NCBI RefSeq assembly: GCF_000759345.1
Contig: NZ_JPZL01000001.1
Coordinates: 1,488,001-1,552,000 of the forward strand
Direction of reading: 5' to 3'
Length of the DNA: 64,000 nucleotides
Origin: Litchfieldella xinjiangensis
GTDB lineage: Bacteria > Pseudomonadota > Gammaproteobacteria > Pseudomonadales > Halomonadaceae
Below the pieces are notes generated by a model that saw only the letters and a program-made list of their open reading frames with translations, was not told the DNA's origin and searched no databases. A program made the position numbers and the translations under genes. Each line of letters starts with the position of its first letter. The stretch's first letter is position 1. Positions 20,300-33,530 of this stretch are shown piece by piece.

Positions 20300-20329
20300 A
20301 TAATACTGTATGACTGCACAGTAGTTCAA
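20300..20329 (-). promoter_or_regulatory. SOS promoter of recA
   Basis: Read leftward: -35 TTGAAC (20329-20324), an 18-base spacer, -10 TATTAT (20305-20300). The spacer holds a LexA box, TACTGT-N8-ACAGTA at 20304-20323, whose outer six bases on each side form a perfect inverted repeat. A repressor bound here would cover the promoter. Confidence 0.9.
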
Positions 20330-20352
20330 CTGGCAGCAGTATGGCCAATTTT

Positions 20353-20862
20353 TCAGTGGTCGTCGAGCCTGGATATCAGCCCGACGAGGGCCTCGCGAAC
20401 CGCCGCCTCCCGCACCTCGGCACGACCGCCCGGGAAGACATGGCATTCGGCCACCTGATGCATGGAATCGCCCCAGGCCAGCCATACGGTGCCCACCGGC
20501 TTGGCCTCGCTGCCGCCCCCCGGGCCGGCCACGCCGCTGATCGCCACGCCCAGTTGGGCGCCGCTGTCGCGACAGGCCCCCGCCACCATCGCCTCGACCA
20601 CCTGGCGGCTGACGGCGCCATGCGCCTCGAGAATCTCGGGCGATACACCAAGCAGGCGCGTCTTGGCCGCGTTGGAATAGGTGACGTAACCGGTCTCGAA
20701 ATACGCGGAGCTTCCGGCCACCGCCGTGATGGCACTGGCCACACCGCCGCCGGTACACGATTCCGCCGTCGTCACCGTCAGGTGTCGCTTCAGGCAGGCT
20801 TGCTTTAGACGCTCACTCAGGATTCGCACTTCGGCATCGTGAGAATAATCGCTCAAGGTCAC
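20353..20862 (-). CDS. pncC: Nicotinamide-nucleotide amidase, CinA C-terminal domain type
   Basis: Deamidates NMN to nicotinic acid mononucleotide in NAD recycling. The single-domain protein (169 residues) has the family motifs TTAESCTGGGVASAIT, YVTYSNAAKTRLLGV and GVAGPGGGSEAKPVGTVW. The start is uncertain: GTG 20862 has AGGAGG very close, while TTG 20856 (MSDYSHDAEVR) has better spacing. Adjacent to recA as in Pseudomonas and enterobacteria. Confidence 0.9.
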   Translation of the reverse strand: MTLSDYSHDAEVRILSERLKQACLKRHLTVTTAESCTGGGVASAITAVAGSSAYFETGYVTYSNAAKTRLLGVSPEILEAHGAVSRQVVEAMVAGACRDSGAQLGVAISGVAGPGGGSEAKPVGTVWLAWGDSMHQVAECHVFPGGRAEVREAAVREALVGLISRLDDH

Positions 20863-20968
20863 GCTCCTCCTCGCCCGATACTTGTGCCTGCAGCTTACCA
20901 GAAGCCATGAGCTGTAATGGAGCGTCCTGCCAGACCCCCGTACCCGGTCTTGTATCAGGGCCGTGTTC

Positions 20969-23900
20969 TCAGTTTTCCGCCTGCGTCCGCGACTCTTCCA
21001 GCACCTGCTGACAGCCGGGACCGACGCCTTCCCCCAGTCCCAGCTCCACCCACGGCAGTATCGCCAGGGGTGGCGCCACCAACGCGCCCAACACCGAGAG
21101 CACGCCATGCGCAATCAGTTCTCGGGACACCACGTCGAGCTGAGGATCGGTAAGGGGCCCTTGTATCCTGACCGGAGAGTCGGAGGCCAGCAGGCTGGGA
21201 TCCTTCGGATGGGCCTCGAAGATGAGTTCCAGCCGCTCACGGTCCAGGTCGATTTCCCCGCCACCGGTGACATTCGAGTCAGCGGTATCGACAAAGAACT
21301 GATCGACCGCGGCAATGCCATTTTCGGCAGCGAGCCGGACATAGGCACAGCGCATGGGAACCTTATCGGACTCGGACAGAGCCGCCAGCAACCCTTCGCC
21401 CACGTCGAGCCCAATGACTTCCATCAATAACATGTCGAGCCGTCCCCGGGCCATCGCCAGTTCCGTCTTGCCGCCGAGGCTCGCCATGACTTCGTCCATG
21501 GAGCGACCGGCGAAATGCACCTGCCCTTGGCCTCCCAAGGTGCCTGCGGAGTCTTCGGCGATCTGCGGCGCACCGGCACGACGCAAGATTGGCTTGAGGT
21601 TGACCTGTTGTACCGATAGATCGAGGCTGCCATTCAGCGCCCGGCCACGAGCGTCCATGTGCAGTTGAGCCAGGGCGTTGCCACCACCCAGTTCCATGCG
21701 AAGCGGGTCGAGCGTCAGCACCCCGTTCTCCATAGTCAACTCCAGCGACACTTTCGTCAGCGGGACGTAGTCGGAATTGACGTCATCCGCGCTGTAGCGC
21801 ACCTTGGCGTCCATGGTGCGCAATCCTTGCAGATCCCATTGGCGATCGGAGAACAAGCCCTGGCGCGCTTCCTCGCGACGGGCCCTTGCCTGCTGGGCAG
21901 GCGACGCAACCTCCCCACTGCCCGTTTCCGGGGGACTGCCGGTGAGCGGCGCCAGGTCGTCGAGGTCCATTCGCTGAGAATGCAGTGTCGCCCAAAGCAT
22001 GTTGCGCTCACCCAGGCGCAGGCGAACATCACCGCTGACATCGCTGTCGCCAAAGGTGCCATCCAGATCCAGCATGCGAATCAGATCGCCCCTCACTCTC
22101 AACTCACCCTTCAACTCGTAGGGCGGCAGAGCGGGCAGGTTCAGTTCTGTCAGCTCATTCAGACGAGCCGGATTGGGCCCCGACAGCTCGAACGCTGTCT
22201 GGATGCGGCCGAGTTCCAGCGGCTTCTGGATCGTGCCGTCCACGCTCAGCCTGGACTGCCGGGAGGTGACCTGACCCTGGACGGGATAGGGCTTGTTCGG
22301 GTCGCGCAGGTTGAATAGCGGGCCCACATCAAGATCGTATTCGAAGGGTTCGCCATTGTGGCGCCCGTAACCCTTCAGGCGCACCCCCGGCGCCGAAGTC
22401 CCCGCCAGGTCGATGGCATCGGCATTGATATGTACGAACAGATCCTTCGAGGGTAACCGGTAATCGAGCGATGTCTCGTCCGCGACCAGTTCGCCGTCCT
22501 CTAGCTGGACATTCAGTCGTCCGTCCAACGACCCTAGATCGCTATTGCCCAGCGGGGCCAAGGCATCGCCCAGGTCGAATTGGGAAAGTTGCGCATCGAT
22601 ATCGCCACTCAATGTCTGCGGCTGGATATTCAACACCCCCTGGGCCGTCAACGCTCCCTGGCCCTGTTCCAGATGCAGGTTCTGTACGTCCAACCGACCC
22701 GCCTCGAGCCCCCCCTGCAACGCCACGTTGCGCAACTGCCTGCCGCCGTAGCTTAACCGCTCTATCGAAAGATCGACCTGGGCATTGAAACGCCGCAGCG
22801 GCTCGAGCCCCTCCGCCAGATCCCGGTCCCAGGTAGCGTCGTCTTTCGGCGCATCAGCTTCCTGAACAGCCTCCTCGCCGCCCCCTTGCGTCACGCCCAA
22901 TTGCGCCAGATCCAGATGACCGATGTCGAGCTGGGCTTCGATGTTCGGGCGGTTGCCCTTCTCTGCGGCATTGGCAGGCAGTTGCAGCCCGATGCGGCCA
23001 TCCCAGGTACCTAACCCGCCATAGCCGAACGGCGCCAGTGCCTCGTTCATGCCCACCTGGGAAAGCTGCGCTTCCAGATTGGCGGTCAGGGTCTTTTCGC
23101 GAATCTCGACCTGACCCTGAGCCGCCAACTCGCCCTGATCCTGGATCGCATGCAAGCGTTCGACATCCAACCTGCCTGCCTCGAGACTGCCCTGCAGTAC
23201 GACATCGCTGAGCTGGGAGTCGCCGTAACTGAGCCGTTCGACCGAGAGATCGACCTGAGCATTCACCCTCCGCAGCGGCGCGAGCTGCTGTGCCAGCTGG
23301 TGATCCCAGGCCTTTTCTTCCTGAGGCTCGGCTGACCCCTGCGACTCGTCGTCCCGGGGCATGACGCCCAGTTGCGTCAAGTTGAGATGCCCGATATCGA
23401 GCTGAGCGCTAACCTGTGGCCGGGTTTCCGGCGATGCCGCGTTGGCCGGCAGGTCCAGGTCGATCTGGCCGCTCCAGGTGCCTAGCCCGGCATAGCCCAG
23501 CGGGGCCAAGGCCTCGTCCAGATCGAGCTGGGAAAGCTGCGCGTCAAGATCGGCAGTCAGAGTATTGTCACGAATGTCGATGTGTCCCTGAACCGTCACT
23601 TCCCCCGGCGTTTGACCATCCGCTTCCTGGTCGGCCTGCTGCTGATCCTGGTCCTGGGACTGGCCTTGAATGGCATGGAGGCGCTGGATGGACAGGGTTC
23701 CCTGGTTCAGCGAACCCTTTACGGCGACGTCATCAAGTACGTGGTCGGCGTAAGCGAGGCGCTCGACCGTCAGATCGACCTGCGCATCGTAGTTCTGAAG
23801 CGGTGCCAGCAGTTGGGCCAGGCGTTGATCCAGGGGCATCGATGCGTTTGCGGCATCATCCTGATCAGCCTGCGTTGCCTGCTCTTCATCGAACAGGCCC

Positions 23901-24919
23901 CAGCGCGCCAGATCGAGCCGGTCGGCCTTGAGCTGGGCGTCGATCTTGGGCCGCTCTCCCCGCATGTCGACACTGACCGAGCCTTGTATCTGGGACTCAC
24001 CCAGCCGAGCCGTGGCGCCCTCGATCGACCATTGCTGATCCCGATGGCTGATCTGTCCATTCAACTCGAGCAAGGGCAGCTCAAGCAGGGGGCGACCGAG
24101 TATGTCTGCCAGGTTCGCCGTCTGAGGAGCCGATACGTCCAGCTGCCCCTCCAGGCTGGTCGGTTGGGAGACATCGGGAAGGCGGCCATCGAAGCTCGCC
24201 TGCACTTCGCCGAGATGACCCTGCAACGTGATCGGGTAAGCGTTGTCGCCATTGCCTGTCATGGCCTGAGACGGCGCTCCACCGTGGCCACTCAGTTCGA
24301 GCGGCAGCCCCTGGAATTGCCCTTGCGCCTCGATCATCAGCTCGCGTGAACCACCATCGTTACTACGGGTATGGAAATCCGCGCTCAGGTCCGCCTCCAG
24401 GTTGGGGTCCCGGTAAGTCAGGTGGCCCTCGTCGATATCGACAATGTCGGGACTGATACCAAGCCCACCACCCTGGGCGTCCTGCTTGTCGGTCAGTGCA
24501 TCCCAATTCGATACACCATCTTTGCGCCTGGACAGATGAGCCACCGGCCGGCTCATCCCGAGCCGTTGCAACTCGACCTGCCCCGTCAGCAGCGCACCTG
24601 GGTCGAGCGCAATCTCCAGCGCCTCGATGTCCAGCATCTGGTCATGTGTCGCCCAGCCGGGATTGGCAACCGAGATTTCCTCGAGGCGCACCGTCAGTGG
24701 CCAGCCCCAACCGATATCCAGGCTGCCGATTTCGACATCGCGCCCATTCAAGCGTTGACTGACTCGGTCTTCCAACCATGCGCGGGCCCACTGCGACTCC
24801 AGAAAGAATCCTCCAGCCACCAGTAACACCACGATGCAGGCCAGCGTGACGAGAATACGTCGAGCTGCCTTAGCCACGTCCACTCCTGGTTCAGTTCCTG
24901 CCGGTCGAGCGCTCCCCAT
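20969..24919 (-). CDS. AsmA family protein with internal tandem repeats
   Basis: Large envelope protein anchored in the inner membrane, probably a bridge-like lipid-transfer or membrane-homeostasis protein. Start ATG 24919 (MGSARPAGTEPG) has AAGGA upstream, giving 1316 residues. One membrane segment is at about residues 23-42 (ILVTLACIVVLLVAGGFF); the rest is periplasmic beta-rich sequence. The N-terminal region shows the AsmA pattern (LEDRVSQRLNGRDVEIGSLDIGWGWP), and a C-terminal AsmA-like domain contains TDPQLDVVSRELIAHG. The middle holds three tandem modules (see the repeat entry). E. coli AsmA is about 617 residues, so the extra length comes largely from the modules. Confidence 0.85.
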   Translation of the reverse strand: MGSARPAGTEPGVDVAKAARRILVTLACIVVLLVAGGFFLESQWARAWLEDRVSQRLNGRDVEIGSLDIGWGWPLTVRLEEISVANPGWATHDQMLDIEALEIALDPGALLTGQVELQRLGMSRPVAHLSRRKDGVSNWDALTDKQDAQGGGLGISPDIVDIDEGHLTYRDPNLEADLSADFHTRSNDGGSRELMIEAQGQFQGLPLELSGHGGAPSQAMTGNGDNAYPITLQGHLGEVQASFDGRLPDVSQPTSLEGQLDVSAPQTANLADILGRPLLELPLLELNGQISHRDQQWSIEGATARLGESQIQGSVSVDMRGERPKIDAQLKADRLDLARWGLFDEEQATQADQDDAANASMPLDQRLAQLLAPLQNYDAQVDLTVERLAYADHVLDDVAVKGSLNQGTLSIQRLHAIQGQSQDQDQQQADQEADGQTPGEVTVQGHIDIRDNTLTADLDAQLSQLDLDEALAPLGYAGLGTWSGQIDLDLPANAASPETRPQVSAQLDIGHLNLTQLGVMPRDDESQGSAEPQEEKAWDHQLAQQLAPLRRVNAQVDLSVERLSYGDSQLSDVVLQGSLEAGRLDVERLHAIQDQGELAAQGQVEIREKTLTANLEAQLSQVGMNEALAPFGYGGLGTWDGRIGLQLPANAAEKGNRPNIEAQLDIGHLDLAQLGVTQGGGEEAVQEADAPKDDATWDRDLAEGLEPLRRFNAQVDLSIERLSYGGRQLRNVALQGGLEAGRLDVQNLHLEQGQGALTAQGVLNIQPQTLSGDIDAQLSQFDLGDALAPLGNSDLGSLDGRLNVQLEDGELVADETSLDYRLPSKDLFVHINADAIDLAGTSAPGVRLKGYGRHNGEPFEYDLDVGPLFNLRDPNKPYPVQGQVTSRQSRLSVDGTIQKPLELGRIQTAFELSGPNPARLNELTELNLPALPPYELKGELRVRGDLIRMLDLDGTFGDSDVSGDVRLRLGERNMLWATLHSQRMDLDDLAPLTGSPPETGSGEVASPAQQARARREEARQGLFSDRQWDLQGLRTMDAKVRYSADDVNSDYVPLTKVSLELTMENGVLTLDPLRMELGGGNALAQLHMDARGRALNGSLDLSVQQVNLKPILRRAGAPQIAEDSAGTLGGQGQVHFAGRSMDEVMASLGGKTELAMARGRLDMLLMEVIGLDVGEGLLAALSESDKVPMRCAYVRLAAENGIAAVDQFFVDTADSNVTGGGEIDLDRERLELIFEAHPKDPSLLASDSPVRIQGPLTDPQLDVVSRELIAHGVLSVLGALVAPPLAILPWVELGLGEGVGPGCQQVLEESRTQAEN
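22440..23839 (-). repeat. Three tandem AsmA modules within the long AsmA-family gene
   Basis: Three consecutive protein repeats of about 130-180 residues, each starting near LA-LAPLRR-NAQVDLSVERLSYGD and continuing with LDVERLHAIQ, LTANLEAQLSQ, EALAPLGY-GLGTWDG and AQLDIGHLDLAQLGV. Approximate coding spans: 23839-23303, 23302-22828 and 22827-22440. Modules 1 and 2 are separated by an acidic, Glu-rich linker, as are 2 and 3. Boundaries are approximate. Confidence 0.8.
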
Positions 24920-25085
24920 CGCTATTCCTTGTAATAGGGGGCGGGTCACTACGAGCGTAGACGAACTGGCCATGTGGAACAGGACCATGTCAGCCTGTCG
25001 ACCCCTGACCGGACTGCGATAGACTATTCAGCCAGCAACGCCCCAGGGCGATCCAGCCCACTGTCACACGGGAAATGCCAACCCC

Positions 25086-27692
25086 ATGCAAGACGCGGTC
25101 GAGACAAAAAGTACCCAGCACACGCCGATGATGATTCAGTTCATGAAGATCAAGCGCGAGCACCCGGACGTGCTGCTCTTCTATCGCATGGGCGATTTCT
25201 ACGAACTGTTCTTCGAGGATGCCAAGCGTGCGGCGGCGTTGCTCGACATCACGCTGACCCAGCGTGGCCAGTCGGCGGGGAAGCCGATTCCCATGGCCGG
25301 CGTTCCCTACCATAGCGCCGAAGGGTATCTCGCCCGCCTGGTCAAGGCTGGCGAGTCGGTGGCCATTTGCGAACAGATCGGCGACCCGGCCCTGGCCAAG
25401 GGGCCGGTGGAGCGCAAGGTGGTGCGTATCGTCACCCCGGGCACACTCTACGACGAGGCATTGCTCGACGCGCGGCGTGACAACCTGCTGGTCTCGTTGC
25501 ATTCGCAGGGCAGTTGCTGGGGTATCGCCTGGCTGGAACTCTCCAGTGGACGCTTCAGCGTGCTCGAGGTCGAAGACGAGAGCGAGATGCTGGCCGAGGT
25601 GCAGCGCCTCGACCCCGCAGAGCTGCTGGTTGCCGACGGCCTGGCATTGCCGCCGAGCCTCACTGGACGCCGCGGCCTGCGCCACCAGAGCGAATGGCTT
25701 TTTGACCTGGAATCCGCGACGCGCATCCTGTGCGACCAGTTTGAGGTCCAGGACCTGCGCGGCTTCGGCTGCGCCCACCTCGAAGCCGCCCTGACGGCCG
25801 CCGGCGTACTCATCGAATACGCTCGCGATACGCAGCGCTCACGTCTGCCCCACGTGACGGCGATCGGCGTCGAGAGCCGTGATGACGCGGTGGTCATCGA
25901 CGCCGCCAGCCGTCGTAATCTCGAAATCGATATCAATCTCGGGGGCGGCAGCGACAATACCCTGGCCAGCGTGCTCGATACCACCGCCACCGCCATGGGC
26001 TCGCGCCTGATGAAACGCTGGCTCAATCGGCCGCTACGCGACCATGCCCAGGTAAGTGGCCGCCAGGCTGCAGTACAGCTGCTACTCGATCGCGAGAGCT
26101 TCGTCCCCCTGCGCGAGAGCCTCAAGGCGATCGGCGATGTCGAGCGGATCCTGGCGCGGGTTGCCCTGCGCAGTGCCCGACCCCGTGACCTGGCACGGCT
26201 TCGCGATGCGCTGAATGCGCTACCTGACCTGCAACGTGATCTGGCCGATTTCCCCGAGGGGTCGGCACTCGACGATCTTCGCCATCATATTCGGCCCTAC
26301 CCCGAGCTGGCCGACATCCTGACCCGAGCGATCATTGAGAACCCGCCGGTGGTCATTCGCGACGGCGGTGTGATCGCCGAAGGCTTCGACGATGAGCTCG
26401 ACGAGTACCGTGGCCTGGCCGAGCATGCCGGCGAGTACCTGGTGCAGCTGGAAATCCGCGAGCGCGAGCGCACCGGGCTAAGTGGACTCAAGGTCGGCTA
26501 CAACCGAGTGCATGGCTACTACATCGAGATTCCTCGCGCCCAGGCGCGCGAGATCCCTGCCGACTACATCCGTCGCCAGACGCTGAAGAATGCCGAGCGT
26601 TTCATCATTCCCGAGCTCAAGGAGTTCGAGGACAAGGCCCTGTCGGCCAAGTCGCGTGCGCTGGCCCGCGAGAAGCTGCTCTACGAGAGCCTGCTGGATA
26701 AACTCAACGCCGAGCTCGATACGCTGCAAGCCAGCGCCCGGGCGCTTGCCACCCTGGATGTACTGGCTGCCTTCGCCGAACGCGCCCAGGCCCTCGACTT
26801 CGTGCGCCCCCATCTTGCCGAGGCGCCGGGAATCGACATTCACGGTGGCCGCCACCCGGTGGTTGAGCATGTCAGCGGTGCGCCCTTCGTCCCCAACGAC
26901 CTGGTACTCGACGACCGGCGCCGGATGCTGGTGATTACCGGTCCCAACATGGGCGGCAAGTCGACCTACATGCGTCAGGCGGCGTTGATCACCCTGCTGG
27001 CGCATACCGGCAGTTTCGTACCCGCCGACCGCGCCGAGATCGGTCCCGTGGATCGCATCTTCACGCGTATCGGCTCCAGCGACGACCTGGCCGGCGGTCG
27101 CTCGACCTTCATGGTCGAGATGACCGAAACCGCCAATATCCTGCACAATGCCACCGACCAGAGCCTGGTGCTGATGGACGAGATCGGCCGTGGCACCAGT
27201 ACCTTCGATGGGTTGTCGCTGGCGTGGGCAAGTGCCGAGCATCTAACTCGCACGCGAGCCTTTACCCTGTTCGCGACTCACTATTTCGAGATGACAGCGC
27301 TCGCCGAGCAGGCGGAAGGCGTGGCCAACGTGCACTTGACCGCTGCCGAGCACAAGGATGGAATCGTCTTCATGCACCGCGTGGAGGAAGGCCCCGCCAG
27401 CCAGAGTTATGGCCTACAGGTGGCACAGCTGGCGGGCGTTCCACAGGCGGTGATCAAACGCGCCCGCGAAAAGCTGGGCTCACTCGAACAGCACGAGGTC
27501 GATCAGAGCAGCCGACGCCTTACCGCTACACCGGACACGGTGTCCGGTCAGGCCACAGCGGGGCCTCAACAAGCCGACCTGTTTGCCAGCACGCCGCACC
27601 CACTGCTGGAGGAACTCGCCGGACTCGACATCGATAGTCTGACACCACGCGATGCGCTAGCCCTGCTCTACTCGTGGCGTGAGACACTATAA
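25086..27692 (+). CDS. mutS: DNA mismatch repair protein MutS
   Basis: Recognises mismatches and recruits MutL. The 868-residue protein has the mismatch-binding [11 protein letters not shown] near residues 36-46 (the Phe-x-Glu wedge lies in DFYELF), the clamp and lever domains, Walker [10 protein letters not shown] at about 619-627, Walker [17 protein letters not shown], and a C-terminal tetramer region ([18 protein letters not shown]). It is divergent from the AsmA gene and followed by fdxA. Confidence 0.98.
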   Translation: MQDAVETKSTQHTPMMIQFMKIKREHPDVLLFYRMGDFYELFFEDAKRAAALLDITLTQRGQSAGKPIPMAGVPYHSAEGYLARLVKAGESVAICEQIGDPALAKGPVERKVVRIVTPGTLYDEALLDARRDNLLVSLHSQGSCWGIAWLELSSGRFSVLEVEDESEMLAEVQRLDPAELLVADGLALPPSLTGRRGLRHQSEWLFDLESATRILCDQFEVQDLRGFGCAHLEAALTAAGVLIEYARDTQRSRLPHVTAIGVESRDDAVVIDAASRRNLEIDINLGGGSDNTLASVLDTTATAMGSRLMKRWLNRPLRDHAQVSGRQAAVQLLLDRESFVPLRESLKAIGDVERILARVALRSARPRDLARLRDALNALPDLQRDLADFPEGSALDDLRHHIRPYPELADILTRAIIENPPVVIRDGGVIAEGFDDELDEYRGLAEHAGEYLVQLEIRERERTGLSGLKVGYNRVHGYYIEIPRAQAREIPADYIRRQTLKNAERFIIPELKEFEDKALSAKSRALAREKLLYESLLDKLNAELDTLQASARALATLDVLAAFAERAQALDFVRPHLAEAPGIDIHGGRHPVVEHVSGAPFVPNDLVLDDRRRMLVITGPNMGGKSTYMRQAALITLLAHTGSFVPADRAEIGPVDRIFTRIGSSDDLAGGRSTFMVEMTETANILHNATDQSLVLMDEIGRGTSTFDGLSLAWASAEHLTRTRAFTLFATHYFEMTALAEQAEGVANVHLTAAEHKDGIVFMHRVEEGPASQSYGLQVAQLAGVPQAVIKRAREKLGSLEQHEVDQSSRRLTATPDTVSGQATAGPQQADLFASTPHPLLEELAGLDIDSLTPRDALALLYSWRETL

Positions 27693-27909
27693 CCGCAACA
27701 AGGCGAACGCGGGACGCGAACCGGGCATTAGAGCATGCCGAATCGGTCTTGACGCTGCGCCCCATGTCGCTTGCCGTGAGCTTGGCGGCACGACTAGAAT
27801 GTGTCGCCATTAGAATCGCCGCTTATATGACCGGCTTTGCTTATAACTGGCTAAATTCCGGTGTCGGTGCGCTCGGTATCGCCGCGCCCTACCCGATGAG
27901 GGAGATCCC

Positions 27910-28233
27910 ATGACATTCGTCGTCACCGAAAACTGCATCAAGTGCAAATACACCGACTGCGTCGAAGTGTGTCCGGTGGATTGCTTTTACGAAGGGCCTA
28001 ACTTTCTGGTCATTCATCCCGACGAGTGCATCGATTGCGCGTTGTGCGAACCGGAATGCCCCGCTGAAGCGATTTTCTCGGAAGACGAATTGCCCGATGA
28101 CCAGAAAGCCTTCCTCGAGCTCAACACCGAGCTCGCCGAGGTCTGGCCAAACATCACCGAGAAGAAAGATCCCCCGGCCGATGCCGAGGAGTGGGACGGT
28201 AAGCCCGGCAAGCTGGAGTACCTCGAGCGCTAA
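27910..28233 (+). CDS. fdxA: Seven-iron ferredoxin FdxA
   Basis: Azotobacter-type ferredoxin I with [3Fe-4S] and [4Fe-4S] clusters. The 107-residue sequence starts [20 protein letters not shown]; cysteines occur as [17 protein letters not shown] and [15 protein letters not shown], followed by the family's C-terminal extension. GAGGGAGA lies before the ATG. The mutS-fdxA linkage matches Pseudomonas. Confidence 0.95.
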   Translation: MTFVVTENCIKCKYTDCVEVCPVDCFYEGPNFLVIHPDECIDCALCEPECPAEAIFSEDELPDDQKAFLELNTELAEVWPNITEKKDPPADAEEWDGKPGKLEYLER

Positions 28234-28262
28234 GCCGAGTACCGGTCCAGAGACCGCCCAAG

Positions 28263-28293
28263 CGCCGCTGCCAACTTTGGCCTGCGGCGTTTT
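28263..28293 (+). terminator. Rho-independent terminator of fdxA
   Basis: CGCCGC (28263-28268) pairs with GCGGCG (28284-28289), with an inner GCCA/TGGC pairing and then TTTT. It is 30 bases after the fdxA stop. Confidence 0.65.
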
Positions 28294-28322
28294 CATTTCT
28301 GTGCCATATTTCAAACGCGCAC

Positions 28323-28346
28323 AAAAAAGGCGACCCGAAGGTCGCC
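28323..28346 (-). terminator. Terminator of the RsmZ-like RNA
   Basis: Perfect stem GGCGACC/GGTCGCC (28329-28335 and 28340-28346) with a four-base loop (TTCG on the transcribed strand, a UUCG tetraloop), followed leftward by six A on this strand (a U6 tract in the RNA). Confidence 0.92.
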
Positions 28347-28576
28347 CGCTCCCAGCCGTTCCCTTGGATAGCATCCCGCTACCCGAATTCCTGATGGTGA
28401 CGTCCTTGCCAGGAGACAACATCCTGTCGCACCCAGCGCACCATGTCTTGCATCCCGTTTGCATCCTGCCGGAGAAGCGCTTCACCTCTCCAAATCCCAA
28501 GGTCATTGTGGCACTAACCGGGCACTTCTCAAACTCGCACAAAACCACCTTCCCGAGGCGTCCGCAAACGAAGACA
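28323..28576 (-). ncRNA. RsmZ/CsrB-class small RNA that would sequester CsrA
   Basis: Read leftward, this roughly 250-base region carries about 12 GGA triplets, including ACAGGATGT (exact to the core of the CsrA consensus RUACARGGAUGU), GCAGGATGC, ACGGGATGC and GCGGGATGC. Two are in hairpin loops: GACA-GGATGT-TGTC, and a seven-pair stem GGGTAGC/GCTATCC with loop GGGAT. It ends in a strong terminator and has a promoter and upstream GacA-type box. In Pseudomonas aeruginosa rsmZ also lies next to fdxA, after recA, cinA and mutS. No ribosome site or plausible protein is present. The 5' end is predicted, not measured. Confidence 0.85.
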
Positions 28577-28582
28577 CCGGAA

Positions 28583-28611
28583 ATAATACCTTAATTAACA
28601 GTTATCTATAA
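28583..28611 (-). promoter_or_regulatory. Predicted promoter of the RsmZ-like RNA
   Basis: Read leftward: -35 TTATAG (28611-28606), 17-base spacer, -10 TATTAT (28588-28583). The weak -35 fits dependence on an activator. Predicted start is near 28576. Confidence 0.6.
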
Positions 28612-28673
28612 CCGTATAAGCAAGACAAGCTTATATAGCGAATACTATAAAATGGCTAACTTCGACGGCTCTA

Positions 28674-28691
28674 TGTAGGAAATATCTTACA
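28674..28691. promoter_or_regulatory. GacA/UvrY-type upstream activating sequence
   Basis: TGTAGG-AAATAT-CTTACA, an 18-base element matching the palindrome TGTAAG-N6-CTTACA in 11 of 12 positions. It is centred about 106 bases upstream of the predicted sRNA start. The stretch 28692-28771 between it and the eno terminator shows nothing recognisable. Confidence 0.75.
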
Positions 28692-28771
28692 AAAAATGGA
28701 GAGATTGACGACATCTCAAGCGGCCGGGGCGATACGGTGCAGCCTCTTGGCGACAGGCCAAGCCGAGTGTC

Positions 28772-28798
28772 AAAAAAGGGGAGGCATGGCGCCTCCCC
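28772..28798 (-). terminator. Rho-independent terminator of eno
   Basis: Stem GGGGAGGC (28778-28785) / GCCTCCCC (28791-28798), loop ATGGC, with six A at 28772-28777 forming a leftward U tract. It ends the pyrG-kdsA-eno transcript 20 bases after eno. Confidence 0.85.
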
Positions 28799-28818
28799 CG
28801 TACTTACCCGACTCGATT

Positions 28819-31033
<2,215 letters not shown>

Positions 31034-31048
31034 TTAGGCGTACCGCGA

Positions 31049-32797
<1,749 letters not shown>

Positions 32798-32815
32798 TCA
32801 ATTTCAAGCCGGTTA

Positions 32816-32846
32816 CAAAAAATACCGCTGCGCGAAGGCAGCGGTA
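32816..32846 (-). terminator. Terminator at the end of the pca operon
   Basis: Nine-base perfect stem TACCGCTGC (32823-32831) / GCAGCGGTA (32838-32846) with a GCGAAG loop and a leftward U tract from the A run at 32816-32822. It is 38 bases past the pcaG stop. Confidence 0.88.
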
Positions 32847-32884
32847 CATGGCGCGGAGCACCAGGAAACATCGACACGAAACGA

Positions 32885-33517
32885 CTAGAAGTCGAAGAAG
32901 ACCGTTTCGCCCTCGCCCTGCAGCTTGATATCGAGACGATACCGCACGCGGCCGCCCTCTTCCTCGCGCTTGGCAATCAACGTCTGCCGACGGACCGGCG
33001 ATTCGACCCGATTGAGCACCGGGCAGTGGGCATTGGCCTCGGCCTCGTCCTCGAAGTAAAGGCGCGTGTGGAGGTGAATATTCACACCCCGGGCAAAGAG
33101 CGTGACATTGATGTGTGGTGCCATCGTCTGTCCGTCGGCCGTCTTGACTGAGCCGGGCTTCACGGTCTTGAGGATAAACTCGCTGCCGCGGTCGAACGTG
33201 GTCGCAGTACGTCCAAAGCTGTTGAAAGGCTTTTTGAGATCGTACTCGGGCTGATAGTCGCCCCGACTGTCGGCCTGCCACGCCTCGATGAAGGCATCGC
33301 GCACCAGATCGCCATTGCCGTCGATCACGGTGCCGACCACCTCGATGTGCTCGCCTTCGGCTTCGGGCCTGGCCATCTCGTTCCAGATTTCCTCGTCGCG
33401 CACCGGGTTGCCCGCAGCGGCCAGGGCCAGGCCGATATGCACGTAGGGGCCGGCAGTCTGCGAGGCCGTCTCGCGCAGAACCAGCTCACTGGCGGGAACG
33501 CTATTGGGTTGTTTCAT
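32885..33517 (-). CDS. pcaG: Protocatechuate 3,4-dioxygenase alpha subunit
   Basis: Non-catalytic partner of PcaH in the intradiol ring cleavage of protocatechuate to 3-carboxy-cis,cis-muconate. The 210-residue protein has the intradiol dioxygenase fold (QTAGPYVHIGLA; VVGTVIDGNGDLVRDAFIEAWQAD; PHINVTLFARG) but lacks the full Tyr/His iron ligand set found in PcaH, as usual. It follows pcaH by 13 bases and ends the operon. Confidence 0.94.
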   Translation of the reverse strand: MKQPNSVPASELVLRETASQTAGPYVHIGLALAAAGNPVRDEEIWNEMARPEAEGEHIEVVGTVIDGNGDLVRDAFIEAWQADSRGDYQPEYDLKKPFNSFGRTATTFDRGSEFILKTVKPGSVKTADGQTMAPHINVTLFARGVNIHLHTRLYFEDEAEANAHCPVLNRVESPVRRQTLIAKREEEGGRVRYRLDIKLQGEGETVFFDF

Positions 33518-33530
33518 CAGGGCTCCCTCC

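Noticed and set aside
22440..23839. Repetitive DNA as a CRISPR or assembly artefact
   Set aside because: The similarity is at protein level, with diverged DNA and an open frame throughout, so it is an internal protein repeat.
27889..28548. 219-codon minus-strand frame through the sRNA and fdxA
   Set aside because: It reads through the sRNA terminator and then antisense to fdxA; no family resemblance.
28097..28594. 165-codon plus-strand frame across the fdxA end and the sRNA
   Set aside because: It overlaps fdxA out of frame, runs through two terminators and has no ribosome site; the sRNA explains the region better.
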